Shown here: piece after piece, positions 37,548 to 46,047 of the stretch
Numbering within the stretch: the first letter of the stretch is position 1
How the letters are laid out: the number at the start of each line of letters is the position of its first letter
Assembly (NCBI RefSeq): GCF_024199795.1
Contig: NZ_JANADK010000001.1
Coordinates: 8,184,001 to 8,248,000, forward strand
Origin: Bradyrhizobium sp. CCGB01
GTDB taxonomy: Bacteria > Pseudomonadota > Alphaproteobacteria > Rhizobiales > Xanthobacteraceae
DNA length: 64,000 nt
Direction of reading: 5' to 3'
Program-made: the position numbers and the translations under genes
Notes under the pieces: generated by a model
What the model was told of the DNA's origin: nothing
Databases searched by the model: none
Seen by the model: only the letters and a program-made list of their open reading frames with translations

Positions 37548-39038
37548 TCAGCCCTCGACGACGTGACGACGCACGGGGCGGCCGGGCCGCGCCGCGACAT
37601 CCAGCACACCGTCGGCGATCAGCGGCTGGCCGCTGACGATGAGGTGCCGCACGCCGTCCGAGGGACGGTTCATTGCCGTGAAGGTCGCGCGGTCGCTGAG
37701 CTTCTCATAGTCGAAGACGACGATGTCGGCATCGGCGTCCTTCGCAAGCCTGCCCTTGGCGCGCATCGCGGGCGTGCTCTGCGACAGGATTTCCGCCGGG
37801 ATCAGCGCGCATTTCCGCACGCCTTCCAGCAGCGACACGGTCTTGCGCTCGCGCACCCATTCGCGGATGAACTTCGTGAAGCAGCCGGCCGAGCGCGGAT
37901 GCGAGGTGGCATCGTCCGGCAGCGGCCAGGCATCGCCGGTATAGGTCTTGCCGTCCGACGTCGTCCACGGCATCGCGTCGGAGGCAATCGCGCCGCCGGG
38001 ATACAGCACCGACATGTCGAGCAGATCGCGGTGATGCGCATTGTTCTCGGTGTCGAGGATGTGCCAGAGCACCAGCGAGGACGGCTCGTCGGCCTGCGCC
38101 TTGAGCAGCTCCTCGCGGTCGCGAAAGCGGTGGCCGTCGGTGACGCGCTGCACCGAATCGTAGCCGGTGCCGTTGCGCTCGACGAACTGGGGATCGCTGA
38201 AGAAGGCGGCGGCCAGCACGGTCGAGCCGGTGCCGTAAGGGTAGGCCTCGACCGTGATGGGCAGGCCCTGCGCCTGCGCCTTCTCGACCAGCACGCGGCA
38301 TCGCTCGATGTCGGTCTTGCTCGACGAGTTGAAATGGCAGATGTGCATGTGCGCGCCGGTGGCGCCGGCATAGCCGATCAGGCGGATATAGGCCTCCGCC
38401 GCGCTCTCGGGGTCGACGCGCGACATGTAGGCGACATGGGTGAAGGTCGGCACGTCCTGCCTCGCGGCAAGCTGGCAGACCGCGGTGAGCTCCTGCACGC
38501 CGGCGCCCGGCGCGTACGCGTTCAAGATACCGATGCCGATGCCGCCCTCGTTCAGGCCGCGCGTGAGGCGCTCGAGGATGCCGGCGACTTCCGAGTCGCT
38601 CGCGACATTGTCCATCCAGCGGCGATCGCGCATGGCGTTGCCGAACGCTTCCAGCGAGCTCTCGGCATTGGAGCCCGTCATCGCGCCGATGCGCGCAAAG
38701 GCCCAGTTGGTGGCGGCGCCGTAGTTCAGCACGCGGCCTTTCCTCGCCTGGCGCTCGTACCAGGACCCGACCGGCAGCACGCCGGCTTCGAGATCGAGCG
38801 TCGTCGTCACGCCGTCGAAGGCCTGCATGCGGTCCGCCGGGATCGACTGGCCATGCGCATGCAGATCGATGAAGCCGGGCGCAACCACGAGCCCGGTCGC
38901 GTCGATCACCCGCTCGGCGCCGCCGAGCGAGGAACCGACCGCGGCGATCTTGCCGTCCACCACCGCCACATCGCCAACGGCATCCATGCCGCTCGCGGGA
39001 TCGACCACCCGGCCGCCAGAGATCACCAAGCCGCTCAT
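37548..39038 (-). CDS. Amidohydrolase, D-aminoacylase/N-acyl-D-amino-acid deacylase-like
   Basis: A 496-residue amidohydrolase-superfamily enzyme. The N-terminal beta-sandwich (LVISGGRVVDPASGMDAVGD) leads into the metal HxH motif in PGFIDLHAHGQS, with later ligands in THVAYMS and HMHICHFNSS, and a late Asp in AIASDAMPW. The start is the ATG at 39038 with GGAG upstream. The family hydrolyses N-acyl-D-amino acids or related amides. The GVTTTLDLEAGV segment lacks the bridging-Cys pattern of classical D-aminoacylases, so its substrate may differ. It is co-transcribed with the COG0523 GTPase gene. Confidence 0.87.
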   Translation of the reverse strand: MSGLVISGGRVVDPASGMDAVGDVAVVDGKIAAVGSSLGGAERVIDATGLVVAPGFIDLHAHGQSIPADRMQAFDGVTTTLDLEAGVLPVGSWYERQARKGRVLNYGAATNWAFARIGAMTGSNAESSLEAFGNAMRDRRWMDNVASDSEVAGILERLTRGLNEGGIGIGILNAYAPGAGVQELTAVCQLAARQDVPTFTHVAYMSRVDPESAAEAYIRLIGYAGATGAHMHICHFNSSSKTDIERCRVLVEKAQAQGLPITVEAYPYGTGSTVLAAAFFSDPQFVERNGTGYDSVQRVTDGHRFRDREELLKAQADEPSSLVLWHILDTENNAHHRDLLDMSVLYPGGAIASDAMPWTTSDGKTYTGDAWPLPDDATSHPRSAGCFTKFIREWVRERKTVSLLEGVRKCALIPAEILSQSTPAMRAKGRLAKDADADIVVFDYEKLSDRATFTAMNRPSDGVRHLIVSGQPLIADGVLDVAARPGRPVRRHVVEG

Positions 39039-39857
39039 ATCGTCACTCCAAAAAGCAGAATCCAAAACCTCCAAAGGCCCGGCAGCTTCGGAGGACGAGA
39101 CCGGCCGCATCGCGCGCCGTCCCGGCGCGCATAGTGCAGATTTTTGGGGGCCCGACTACCGCCGCTGATGCCGATGCAGCATGCTTGTCCGGGAGGTCAG
39201 TTCAGATTGTCGCAGACACGCGCTCACGTCCTCGCGGCATGATTTGCCCGAGCTATGCTTCTCGCTTCACCCCTTCGCAGGGAAAGCGCGCAGGGAAGAC
39301 CGGGCGCCGGCTGGCACCCACAAAACCCCCATGCTGAATGGATGCACACGCAATGCACGGGGGAGACACAGGGCAGCCGAGACCAGGCCTTCCCTGCGCG
39401 ATGGTTTGACGACCTATGCCGCGCTCTCCCCGGAGACGAGTTCCTTCTTGCCTCCGTCACCTCCGCGAAATGCACGCGACCCGCGCCGGTTGACGCACGT
39501 GACGCCTTCGCCAAGGCTTGACCGTAGCAACGACGGCCAGGACCACACGGTTTCGCCGTACGCGGGCTTCCTGCTTCGCCCCAGGGCTTCTTAGCCCAAG
39601 GGCGTCGCAGGATTGAGCGCCGTCCGTCGATCGCGGTTCGCGTCATGCTCACGAGGTTCATCTCGCCCTGCATGCAACAAGCCCGCCTTTAACGCCGCCC
39701 GCGTCCACCGCAATCCAGCCCGCGTTCGTGACGACGTACGACCGCCCCTTTGGTGGGCTGGGATAGCCGACACATACGACAAATCCGAATTTCGGTAAAG
39801 TGGAATATTTTGGAGATGGAGTATTGACAGCCGATTTCAGGTATTTTGCCCGGCCGA
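39039..39857. other. 819-base gene-free stretch with repeat-like sequence
   Basis: No open frame here has convincing protein character. The part from about 39180 to 39800 reads like decayed, repetitive DNA: many short frames rich in Arg, Cys and Pro, the phrase CTTCTTAGCCCAAGGGCG, and a CACGTGACG site. Similar blocks occur between genes in Bradyrhizobium genomes, by memory. Near 39823-39852, TTGACA and an AT-rich patch could hold a promoter. No transposase remnant was recognised. Confidence 0.4.
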
Positions 39858-40835
39858 TCACTGGAGCGGCCGAGCTGGATCAGCCAAAGGCCCCGCGAAG
39901 GCATCGCGGCCGGACGGCCCCTGCATTTTCCGCCACTGCGCCGGCGTGATGCCCATGTGGCTCTTGAAGGCGCGCTGGAACGCCGCTTCGGATTGATATC
40001 CGACGGCTTCAGCTACGGCGCCGGTCGAAAGCGACGATGTCCTCAACTCGTTCGCCGCGAGCGCCATCCGGATGTCGGTCAGGAGATCGGCGGCCGAGCG
40101 CCCGAGCCTCTCCTGGAATTGCCGCGCGAGCGTGGCTCGCGACATGCCGCACAGGCGCGCCAGCTCCGGCAGCGACCATGCACGCGCCGGCTCGTTGAAC
40201 AGAGCCGCCACCGCCGGCGCGAGGCGCGGATGACCGGCCAGAGCAAGCAGGCCGCGTGGCGCGTTGTCCGTGAGGCTGGCGAGCCGCAACACCAGCGCGA
40301 ACATCGCGCTCGACAGCGCGTTCAACATCGCGCGGCCGCCGAGGCGATCGTCTGAGGACTCCCGGCGCATCAAGGCGACGAGGCCGGCAAGTTGCCCCGC
40401 CGCGCCTCCGTCGTCGGCGTCGACATGCACGACGAGGCGCGGCGGCAGATAGCTGCGCAGCAAGCGGTCGTGCGGCGATGCGATGGCAAAGTGTCCGCAC
40501 AGCAGATCGAGCCGTTCGCCCGAGCCCGGATTTTCACTGATCGTGAAATTGAGAGCCGCGCGATTGCGCGCCGGCAGCGGCGTGGCCCCGCCGCCGTCAT
40601 GCATGACGTGTCGGGGATTGCTGGGAAGCAGCAGGATGTCACCGGTCCTGAGCTGCAACGGCGGGCCTCCTGCCGGATCGTCCAGTGTCGCTGAGCCCGC
40701 GAGAACGGCGTGATAGGGAATTTCATTCGGCTGGCCCGGCCCCTGATCGATGCGCCAGGGCGCACCGTAGGCGCAGCGCAGGTCGAGCCGCCCGCGCACG
40801 GGCATCATCTCGAAAAGCTGGCTCAACCAATCCAT
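39858..40835 (-). CDS. AraC-family regulator with cupin domain, RclR-like
   Basis: A 325-residue regulator with an N-terminal cupin domain (about 1-180) and a C-terminal AraC double HTH (about 205-305: LARLCGMSRATLARQFQERL, then AVAEAVGYQSEAAFQRAFK). It resembles the hypochlorite sensor RclR. Cys21 in LDLRCAYG is at the same position as RclR Cys21, and Cys113 in LDLLCGHFAI fits the second redox Cys (followed by Gly). It is divergent from genes for an AhpD-like protein and a DUF417 membrane protein, the latter matching RclC. Control by reactive chlorine or other oxidants is inferred. Confidence 0.9.
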   Translation of the reverse strand: MDWLSQLFEMMPVRGRLDLRCAYGAPWRIDQGPGQPNEIPYHAVLAGSATLDDPAGGPPLQLRTGDILLLPSNPRHVMHDGGGATPLPARNRAALNFTISENPGSGERLDLLCGHFAIASPHDRLLRSYLPPRLVVHVDADDGGAAGQLAGLVALMRRESSDDRLGGRAMLNALSSAMFALVLRLASLTDNAPRGLLALAGHPRLAPAVAALFNEPARAWSLPELARLCGMSRATLARQFQERLGRSAADLLTDIRMALAANELRTSSLSTGAVAEAVGYQSEAAFQRAFKSHMGITPAQWRKMQGPSGRDAFAGPLADPARPLQ

Positions 40836-40967
40836 CGCAGCCCCTCTCCCAGCCCCTTCAATTGAGACGATTGAGCATATAATCGAGATTTGTTGACATT
40901 CATAGTATCAATTCAGGCTCCTATTGTCACTCCGCAATCGTTCACCAGCGAACCAAGGAGTGCCAAC

Positions 40968-41504
40968 ATGTCCCGTCTTCCCGTCCCCCCTCTCGAATCC
41001 GCAACCGGCGCGACCGCTGCTGTCTATGGCCAGATCAAGAAGGCGATCGGCAGCGTGCCCAACACCTTTGCCGCGATCGGCGCCCATGGGCCGGATGCGC
41101 TCAAGGCCATTCTGCTCGCCGACAGCGTTCTCGCTTCGGGTTCGCTGTCGAAGCGTGACCAGGAAACCATCAAGCTCGTCATCTCCGAAGTCGCCGGCTG
41201 CGACTACTGCGTCGCCGCGCACAGCCTGCTTGGCAAGCTCGCGGGCCTGAGGCCCGAACAGTTGAAGCAGATCCGGGAGCATCAGCCGACCGGCGATGAC
41301 AAGCGCGATGCGCTGATCCGCTTCGTCCGCCAGCTCGCGCAGTCCAGCGGCACCGTCAGCGCCGAGGATTTCGCCGCGATCAAGGCTGCCGGCTACACCG
41401 ACGCGCAGCTCGTCGAGATCAGCCTGGCCTTCGCGACCACCGTCTTCACCAACGTGTTCAACCGCATCAACGACACCGAGATCGACTTCCCCGCGATCGC
41501 GTGA
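40968..41504 (+). CDS. Carboxymuconolactone decarboxylase/AhpD-like protein
   Basis: A 178-residue all-helical AhpD-like protein. The motif EVAGCDYCVAAH (about 84-95) contains the redox CxxC with the following His typical of alkylhydroperoxidase D. The ATG at 40968 follows AAGGAG. It is divergent from the RclR-like regulator gene and 41 bases upstream of the DUF417 gene, so a peroxide- or chlorine-stress operon is likely. Confidence 0.9.
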   Translation: MSRLPVPPLESATGATAAVYGQIKKAIGSVPNTFAAIGAHGPDALKAILLADSVLASGSLSKRDQETIKLVISEVAGCDYCVAAHSLLGKLAGLRPEQLKQIREHQPTGDDKRDALIRFVRQLAQSSGTVSAEDFAAIKAAGYTDAQLVEISLAFATTVFTNVFNRINDTEIDFPAIA

Positions 41505-41545
41505 AGCGAACGCCCAGTCAGATCTTGATTGAAAGGATCACGACA

Positions 41546-42052
41546 ATGACCGCAATGACCAGCACCACGCAAAATCCGTTTGTCCGCGCGCTGCAGAAAT
41601 CCGGCCTGCTCACGGAGGATCTCGACTACCACGCCCTCCGCGCCTCGATGGTGATCATGTTTCTGTTCTTCAGTTACCAGAAGTGGTTCCCGTACGAATT
41701 CGAGCGACTGGAGCCGTTCATCAGCAACGGCCCGCTGATCTGGTGGCTCTATCCCGTCTTCGGCCACGCCGGCGCCAGCTACTTCCTCGGCACTTCGGAG
41801 TTCACGTTCGGGACGCTGCTGCTCGCCGGCTTCTGGGACAAGCGGCTCGGCATTCTCGGCGCCCTCGGCTCGACCGGCACCTTCATCGCAACGGTCACGA
41901 TCATTCCGTTCATGCCGGAGGGCTGGGACGTCGCGGCGGGAGGATTCCCCGCGATGACCGGCAACGTGCCCTTCCTGATGAAGGACGTCGTTCTGCTGGC
42001 GGTGTCGTTCTATCTGCTGAGGCAGGACGTGGTTCGGCTGATCCGGCAATAG
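41546..42052 (+). CDS. DUF417 (YkgB/RclC-like) inner membrane protein
   Basis: A 168-residue membrane protein with about four helices: RASMVIMFLFFSYQKWFPYE, a helix with LIWWLYPVFG, the GTLLLAGFW region, and a C-terminal DVVLLAVSFYLLR. It matches the DUF417 family, which includes E. coli RclC of the reactive-chlorine resistance operon. The ATG at 41546 follows AAAGGAT. It is co-transcribed with the AhpD-like gene. Confidence 0.88.
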   Translation: MTAMTSTTQNPFVRALQKSGLLTEDLDYHALRASMVIMFLFFSYQKWFPYEFERLEPFISNGPLIWWLYPVFGHAGASYFLGTSEFTFGTLLLAGFWDKRLGILGALGSTGTFIATVTIIPFMPEGWDVAAGGFPAMTGNVPFLMKDVVLLAVSFYLLRQDVVRLIRQ

Positions 42053-42099
42053 GTTTGGACTGTTGCGGCCCTCACCGCCCCACGGACCAGGCACGCGCA

Positions 42100-42123
42100 C
42101 CTCCGGACCCAAAGGTCCGGAGG
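42100..42123 (+). terminator. Likely terminator of the AhpD/DUF417 operon
   Basis: A perfect 10-base-pair stem CCTCCGGACC/GGTCCGGAGG with a CAAA loop, 48 bases after the DUF417 stop. The trailing sequence TTGCATGTTG is only weakly U-rich. Confidence 0.55.
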
Positions 42124-42211
42124 TTGCATGTTGGACAGCCGTCACCTCTCTTCCGAGAGGTCGGCGAAATCGATAAAAAGCTGAAGTCGATCAACGCTCG
42201 ATGGAGCCAAA

Positions 42212-42286
42212 TGGCGCTCCCTAGGGGAATCGAACCCCTGTTTCAGCCTTGAGAGGGCCGCGTCCTAACCGCTAGACGAAGGGAGC
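42212..42286 (-). tRNA. tRNA-Glu (anticodon CUC)
   Basis: The minus strand folds into a full cloverleaf. The acceptor stem is GCTCCCT/AGGGAGC with discriminator G and an encoded CCA. The D-arm contains TCTAGCGGTTAGGA, the anticodon loop reads CTCTCAA (anticodon CTC), and the T-arm has GGTTCGATTCC. It reads GAG codons. It lies alone between the DUF417 gene and the divergent pseudouridine synthase region. Confidence 0.96.
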
Positions 42287-42342
42287 GTGAGGGCTAGCCA
42301 ATAGCCGCGAAATCTGTCCGCCGCAAGGACCGATCGGCCGTT

Positions 42343-42687
42343 TTACGGCTCGTTGGCAAATTTCAGCTTTCCGGCCGGCTTCAGGGTGTGGGCGTCGAAG
42401 GTGCGGATCTCGATCACGCCCCCCACATCCAGCGTCACCGCGAGGCGGTCGCCGGCGACGCCCGTGGAGACGATTTTGGCGCCCTTGGGCAGGGTGGCGG
42501 TGACGTCGCCCACGGCTTCGACCGCCCTTCCCTCGGACTTGAAAAGGCGGTAGCCCACCGCGATCAGCACGGCGCAGATCGCCAGCGCCGTGGTCAACCC
42601 CGCGATCAGCATCATCCGCCGCACCCGCGCGAACAGCGCGGCCTGCTCGGGGCTCGGTTCGGGAACAGCGGTATCAGACGTCGTCAT
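42343..42687 (-). CDS. Single-pass membrane protein of unknown function
   Basis: A 114-residue protein with one transmembrane helix (about 27-48, MLIAGLTTALAICAVLIAVG), a short cytoplasmic N-terminus, and a beta-rich periplasmic tail (KIVSTGVAGDRLAVTLDVGG). The ATG at 42687 overlaps the ATG of the divergent pseudouridine synthase (shared CATG). The family is unknown to me. Confidence 0.72.
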   Translation of the reverse strand: MTTSDTAVPEPSPEQAALFARVRRMMLIAGLTTALAICAVLIAVGYRLFKSEGRAVEAVGDVTATLPKGAKIVSTGVAGDRLAVTLDVGGVIEIRTFDAHTLKPAGKLKFANEP

Positions 42688-43693
42688 GGAAAATGTTGGC
42701 TCAGCGCGAAGGTTGGAGGTCGTGGTCGGCGGCGACGAGGGCTCGGTCCGGCTCGACCGCGTGCTGGCGGCGCACCTCACCGACCTGTCGCGATCGCGGC
42801 TGAAAGCCCTGATCCTGGCGGGCGCGGTCAGCCTCAAGGCCGCCGCGGTCCGCGACCCCGCTTATCACGTCGCATCCGGCGATACGATCACAATCGACGT
42901 GCCGGAAGCGGCCCCGCCGGAGCCCAAGGGCGAGGATATCGCCCTCGATATCGTGTTCGAGGACGACGACATCGTGGTCCTCAACAAGCCCAAGGGCCTC
43001 GTCGTGCACCCCGCGGCCGGCCACGAGACCGGCACGCTGGTGAATGCGCTGATCGCCCATTGCGGCGGCTCGCTGTCCGGCATCGGAGGGGTGCGCCGGC
43101 CCGGGATCGTGCACCGGCTCGACAAGGACACGACAGGGCTGATGGTGGTCGCCAAGAACGACCTCGCCCATGCCTCGCTCACCGCGCAATTCGCCGACCA
43201 CGGCCGCACGGGCGCGATGCGCCGCGGCTACATGGCGTTCGCCTGGGGGCTGCCCGGACGCCATCGCGGCACCGTCGACGCGCCGATCGACCGCCATCCG
43301 CATGCGCGCGAGAAGATGGCGGTGCGCCAGGGCGGCCGCGAGGCGGTGACGCATTGGGAGCTTCTGGAGAGTTTTGCGGGACGTGACGGCAAGCCGATCG
43401 CCTCCCTGCTCGCCTGCGAGCTCGAGACCGGACGTACTCACCAGATCCGCGTCCACCTCGCCCATATCGGCCATCCCCTGATGGGCGACGCGGTCTATGG
43501 ACCGCACTTCAAGACCAAGGCGAACCAGCTTGGCCCAGAATCCCAGGGCGTCCTGACCGCGCTCGGACGGCAGGCCCTGCATGCTTATTTGCTGGTATTG
43601 GAGCACCCGAGGACCGGGGAATTACTCCACTGGGAAGCACCTTTGCCGGAGGATTTGCTTCTCCTCCAGGGCGCGCTGCAAGCGGCGCAATGA
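42686..43693 (+). CDS. RluA-family 23S rRNA pseudouridine synthase (RluD-like)
   Basis: A 335-residue protein. An N-terminal S4 RNA-binding domain (SVRLDRVLAAHLTDLSRSRL) is followed by the catalytic domain with the HRLDKDTTGLMVVAK motif holding the catalytic Asp, plus LVVHPAAGH and TGRTHQIRVHLA. It converts uridines of 23S rRNA (or tRNA) to pseudouridine. The ATG at 42686 (MENVGSARRLEVVV) overlaps the divergent gene's start. rpoH follows 215 bases later. Confidence 0.92.
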   Translation: MENVGSARRLEVVVGGDEGSVRLDRVLAAHLTDLSRSRLKALILAGAVSLKAAAVRDPAYHVASGDTITIDVPEAAPPEPKGEDIALDIVFEDDDIVVLNKPKGLVVHPAAGHETGTLVNALIAHCGGSLSGIGGVRRPGIVHRLDKDTTGLMVVAKNDLAHASLTAQFADHGRTGAMRRGYMAFAWGLPGRHRGTVDAPIDRHPHAREKMAVRQGGREAVTHWELLESFAGRDGKPIASLLACELETGRTHQIRVHLAHIGHPLMGDAVYGPHFKTKANQLGPESQGVLTALGRQALHAYLLVLEHPRTGELLHWEAPLPEDLLLLQGALQAAQ

Positions 43694-43908
43694 CGCAGGC
43701 CGCCTTGGAAAAGCGTTACATTACAAAAAGTTATAGCTGCCACACGGGGACGTGACGTCAGCAATCCTTCCCTTTTCGACCCCCCATGGGGTATATTGCG
43801 CCTGCGTTGGAAATGACCAACGGAACATCGCAGCCCGGCCGGCTTTGACAAAGCGGTCGTCTGCCTGGCCCGCCGCTATCGGGGGCCTGAACCTTGGAGG
43901 GCTTCATA

Positions 43909-44808
43909 ATGGCCCGTACCGCTGCTCTGCCGGTCCTCAATGGAGAATCCGGCTTATCCCGTTACCTCGCCGAGATCCGCAAGTTCCCGATGCTGGAACC
44001 CCAGCAGGAATACATGCTCGCCAAGCGTTGGCGTGAGCATGACGATCGCGACGCGGCACATCAACTCGTCACCAGCCATCTCCGCCTCGTGGCCAAGATC
44101 GCCATGGGCTATCGCGGCTACGGCCTGCCGATCTCCGAGGTCGTCTCGGAAGGCAATGTCGGCCTCATGCAGGCGGTGAAGCGTTTCGAACCCGAAAAGG
44201 GGTTCCGTCTCGCCACCTACGCGATGTGGTGGATCAAGGCGTCGATTCAAGAGTACATCCTGCGTTCCTGGTCGCTCGTGAAGATGGGCACCACCGCGAA
44301 CCAGAAGAAGCTGTTCTTCAACCTGCGCAAGGCGAAGAGCAAGATCAACGCGCTGGACGAGGGCGATCTCCGCCCCGACCAGGTGAAGATCATTGCCAAG
44401 CGCCTCGGCGTCACGGATCAGGACGTGATCGACATGAACCGCCGCCTCGGTGGCGACGCGTCGCTCAACGCGCCGATCCGCGACGACGGCGAAGCCGGCG
44501 AATGGCAGGACTGGCTGGTCGACAACACGCCCAACCAGGAAGCCATGCTGGCCGAGCACGAGGAATATGATCACCGCCGTGACGCGCTGAACGGCGCCAT
44601 GGGCGTGCTCAACCCGCGCGAACGCCGTATCTTCGAGGCCCGCCGCCTCGCCGATGAGCCGATGACGCTGGAAGACCTTGCCGCCGAGTTCGGCGTGTCG
44701 CGCGAGCGCGTCCGCCAGATCGAGGTCCGCGCCTTCGAGAAGGTGCAGGCGGCGGTCAAGGGCACCATCGCACAGGCGGAACAGGCTGCGCTGGAAGCCG
44801 CGCATTAA
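43909..44808 (+). CDS. rpoH: RNA polymerase sigma-32 factor RpoH
   Basis: A 299-residue heat-shock sigma factor. Region 2 contains EGNVGLMQAVKRFEPEKGFR with LATYAMWWIKASIQEY, the RpoH box QKKLFFNLRKAKSKI follows, and region 4 ends with EFGVSRERVRQIEVRAFEKV. The ATG at 43909 has GGAGG 8 bases upstream. A clear terminator follows. Alphaproteobacteria often carry several rpoH copies; this one is monocistronic. A CCCCATGGGG palindrome lies in the leader at 43782-43791. Confidence 0.96.
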   Translation: MARTAALPVLNGESGLSRYLAEIRKFPMLEPQQEYMLAKRWREHDDRDAAHQLVTSHLRLVAKIAMGYRGYGLPISEVVSEGNVGLMQAVKRFEPEKGFRLATYAMWWIKASIQEYILRSWSLVKMGTTANQKKLFFNLRKAKSKINALDEGDLRPDQVKIIAKRLGVTDQDVIDMNRRLGGDASLNAPIRDDGEAGEWQDWLVDNTPNQEAMLAEHEEYDHRRDALNGAMGVLNPRERRIFEARRLADEPMTLEDLAAEFGVSRERVRQIEVRAFEKVQAAVKGTIAQAEQAALEAAH

Positions 44809-44851
44809 GCGGGTTTCCGCGCCACGAATTGGCGGATCGAAAGAGACGAAA

Positions 44852-44877
44852 AGCCGGCGGCAACGCCGGCTTTTTTG
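44852..44877 (+). terminator. Rho-independent terminator of rpoH
   Basis: Stem AGCCGGCG/CGCCGGCT with a GCAA tetraloop and a T-run (TTTTTT), 43 bases after the rpoH stop codon. Confidence 0.9.
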
Positions 44878-44988
44878 TTGTGTGAGGCTCAGCATGTTTG
44901 CGGAAGCGGGCGAGGCATCTTGAACCAGGCTCGCCGGTCAACCGACCCAAAATGAGCGCGATCAGCATCAAGCGAACGGACACAGACC

Positions 44989-45330
44989 GTGTCGATCATC
45001 CTGCAATCCACCGTCGGCGGCTTCGAAGCCAGGTTCATGCGCAAGCTGCCGCTGGTCGAGCAGGCGATGCGCGAGCACGGGCTCGAGCCATCGGAGTTCG
45101 TCATCTCCAAGGACTATGCCTCGACCGCGACGATCCCGCTCATGGGCCCGTTCTTCTATAATTACAGCGTGTTCTTCGGCGACGAGCAATTCACCGTCAC
45201 CGAGCCGAACGACATGGTGTTTCTGGATTACTTCCTCAAACGCGTGCTGGCCGCAGACGGGCCGCCGGAGGTGTCGCGGCGACCGGGATTGATGCGGCGG
45301 TTGTTCGGATGGATGTTGCAGCCGGTCTAG
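44989..45330 (+). CDS. Hypothetical protein, 113 residues
   Basis: A small soluble protein from a GTG at 44989 (MSIILQSTVGGFEARFMRKL). It has a mixed helix/strand pattern with aromatic residues (GPFFYNYSVFFGDEQ) and a basic C-terminal helix (RRPGLMRRLFGWML). I do not recognise the family. It stands alone downstream of the rpoH terminator. Confidence 0.6.
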   Translation: MSIILQSTVGGFEARFMRKLPLVEQAMREHGLEPSEFVISKDYASTATIPLMGPFFYNYSVFFGDEQFTVTEPNDMVFLDYFLKRVLAADGPPEVSRRPGLMRRLFGWMLQPV

Positions 45331-45385
45331 CTGCTCTTCTCCTCTCCTCTTGTGCGAGAAGGAAGAGCACCCGCACTCGCCAACC

Positions 45386-46012
45386 TTACTCTCCCCAAAC
45401 CCTCGCCAGCGTCGCGAGCCAGCAGCCTTCGCAATAGCGCGAATCCTTGTAGTCAATCCAGTTGTGCGCATAGACGTGGTCGAGCGGGATATCGTAGCGC
45501 GCACGCAGGACCTTTACGAGGATCTTCCACGCGGCGACCTGCGCCTCGGTGGGACCTGCCGTGACGTCGGGATAGTTGCCGGCGAACTCGACACCGATCG
45601 AATTGTCGCGCACGACCTGCCGATAGGTCGGTCTGTTGTCGATGTACTTGTTGTCGTTGCGGTTGGCGCCGTCGCCATGGGTCGGCACCAGATTTTCCGC
45701 CACCGCCCAATAGACCGTGCCGTCGGTCTCGACCCACACCGTGACGCCGCGACGGGTCGGGTTCTTCGCCTGCTCCTGCGCCCCGCCGCGCGCCGAGCCC
45801 GCCGGCCCTTCGGTCTGGTGCACGATGATGTTGCGCCAGCGATGGGCGTTCTGGACATCCCCCCAGGGCGCGAGCCAGATGATTTTGAGGCCGGGAATGT
45901 CGGGCGTGCCGGAGGCGCGCGCGAGCTTTGCGAGCTCGGCGTCCATTGCGGTGGCTGGGGCGATCAGGCAGAGCGCGGCGAGAAGAGCCGTGAACAGGCG
46001 AGACATCATCAA
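45386..46012 (-). CDS. Exported N-acetylmuramoyl-L-alanine amidase (Amidase_2/PGRP fold)
   Basis: A 208-residue protein with a Sec signal peptide (MSRLFTALLAALCLIAPATA). The zinc amidase fold shows IIVHQTEG (first His), the conserved IGVEFAGNYPD, and late ligands in HVYAHNWIDYKDSRYC (His and Cys). It cleaves the lactyl-amide bond of peptidoglycan in the periplasm. It is monocistronic, and the diguanylate cyclase gene lies upstream on the same strand. Confidence 0.88.
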   Translation of the reverse strand: MMMSRLFTALLAALCLIAPATAMDAELAKLARASGTPDIPGLKIIWLAPWGDVQNAHRWRNIIVHQTEGPAGSARGGAQEQAKNPTRRGVTVWVETDGTVYWAVAENLVPTHGDGANRNDNKYIDNRPTYRQVVRDNSIGVEFAGNYPDVTAGPTEAQVAAWKILVKVLRARYDIPLDHVYAHNWIDYKDSRYCEGCWLATLARVWGE

Positions 46013-46047
46013 AAGCGACCAATGAGCGGACCCGAGCCTAGCAGGCT

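Noticed and set aside
39224..39673. 149-codon minus-strand frame
   Set aside because: Its Arg/Cys/Pro-rich composition and lack of any domain fit translated repeat DNA, not a gene.
40894..40899. TTGACA in the AraC/AhpD intergenic region
   Set aside because: No convincing -10 hexamer at 16-18 bases on the plus strand.
42053..42180. Possible integration site beside tRNA-Glu
   Set aside because: No integrase gene and no second copy of the tRNA 3' end were found in the window.
43782..43791. CCCCATGGGG palindrome upstream of rpoH
   Set aside because: Too short to assign; it may be part of a heat-shock promoter or chance, with no matching -35 element at good spacing.
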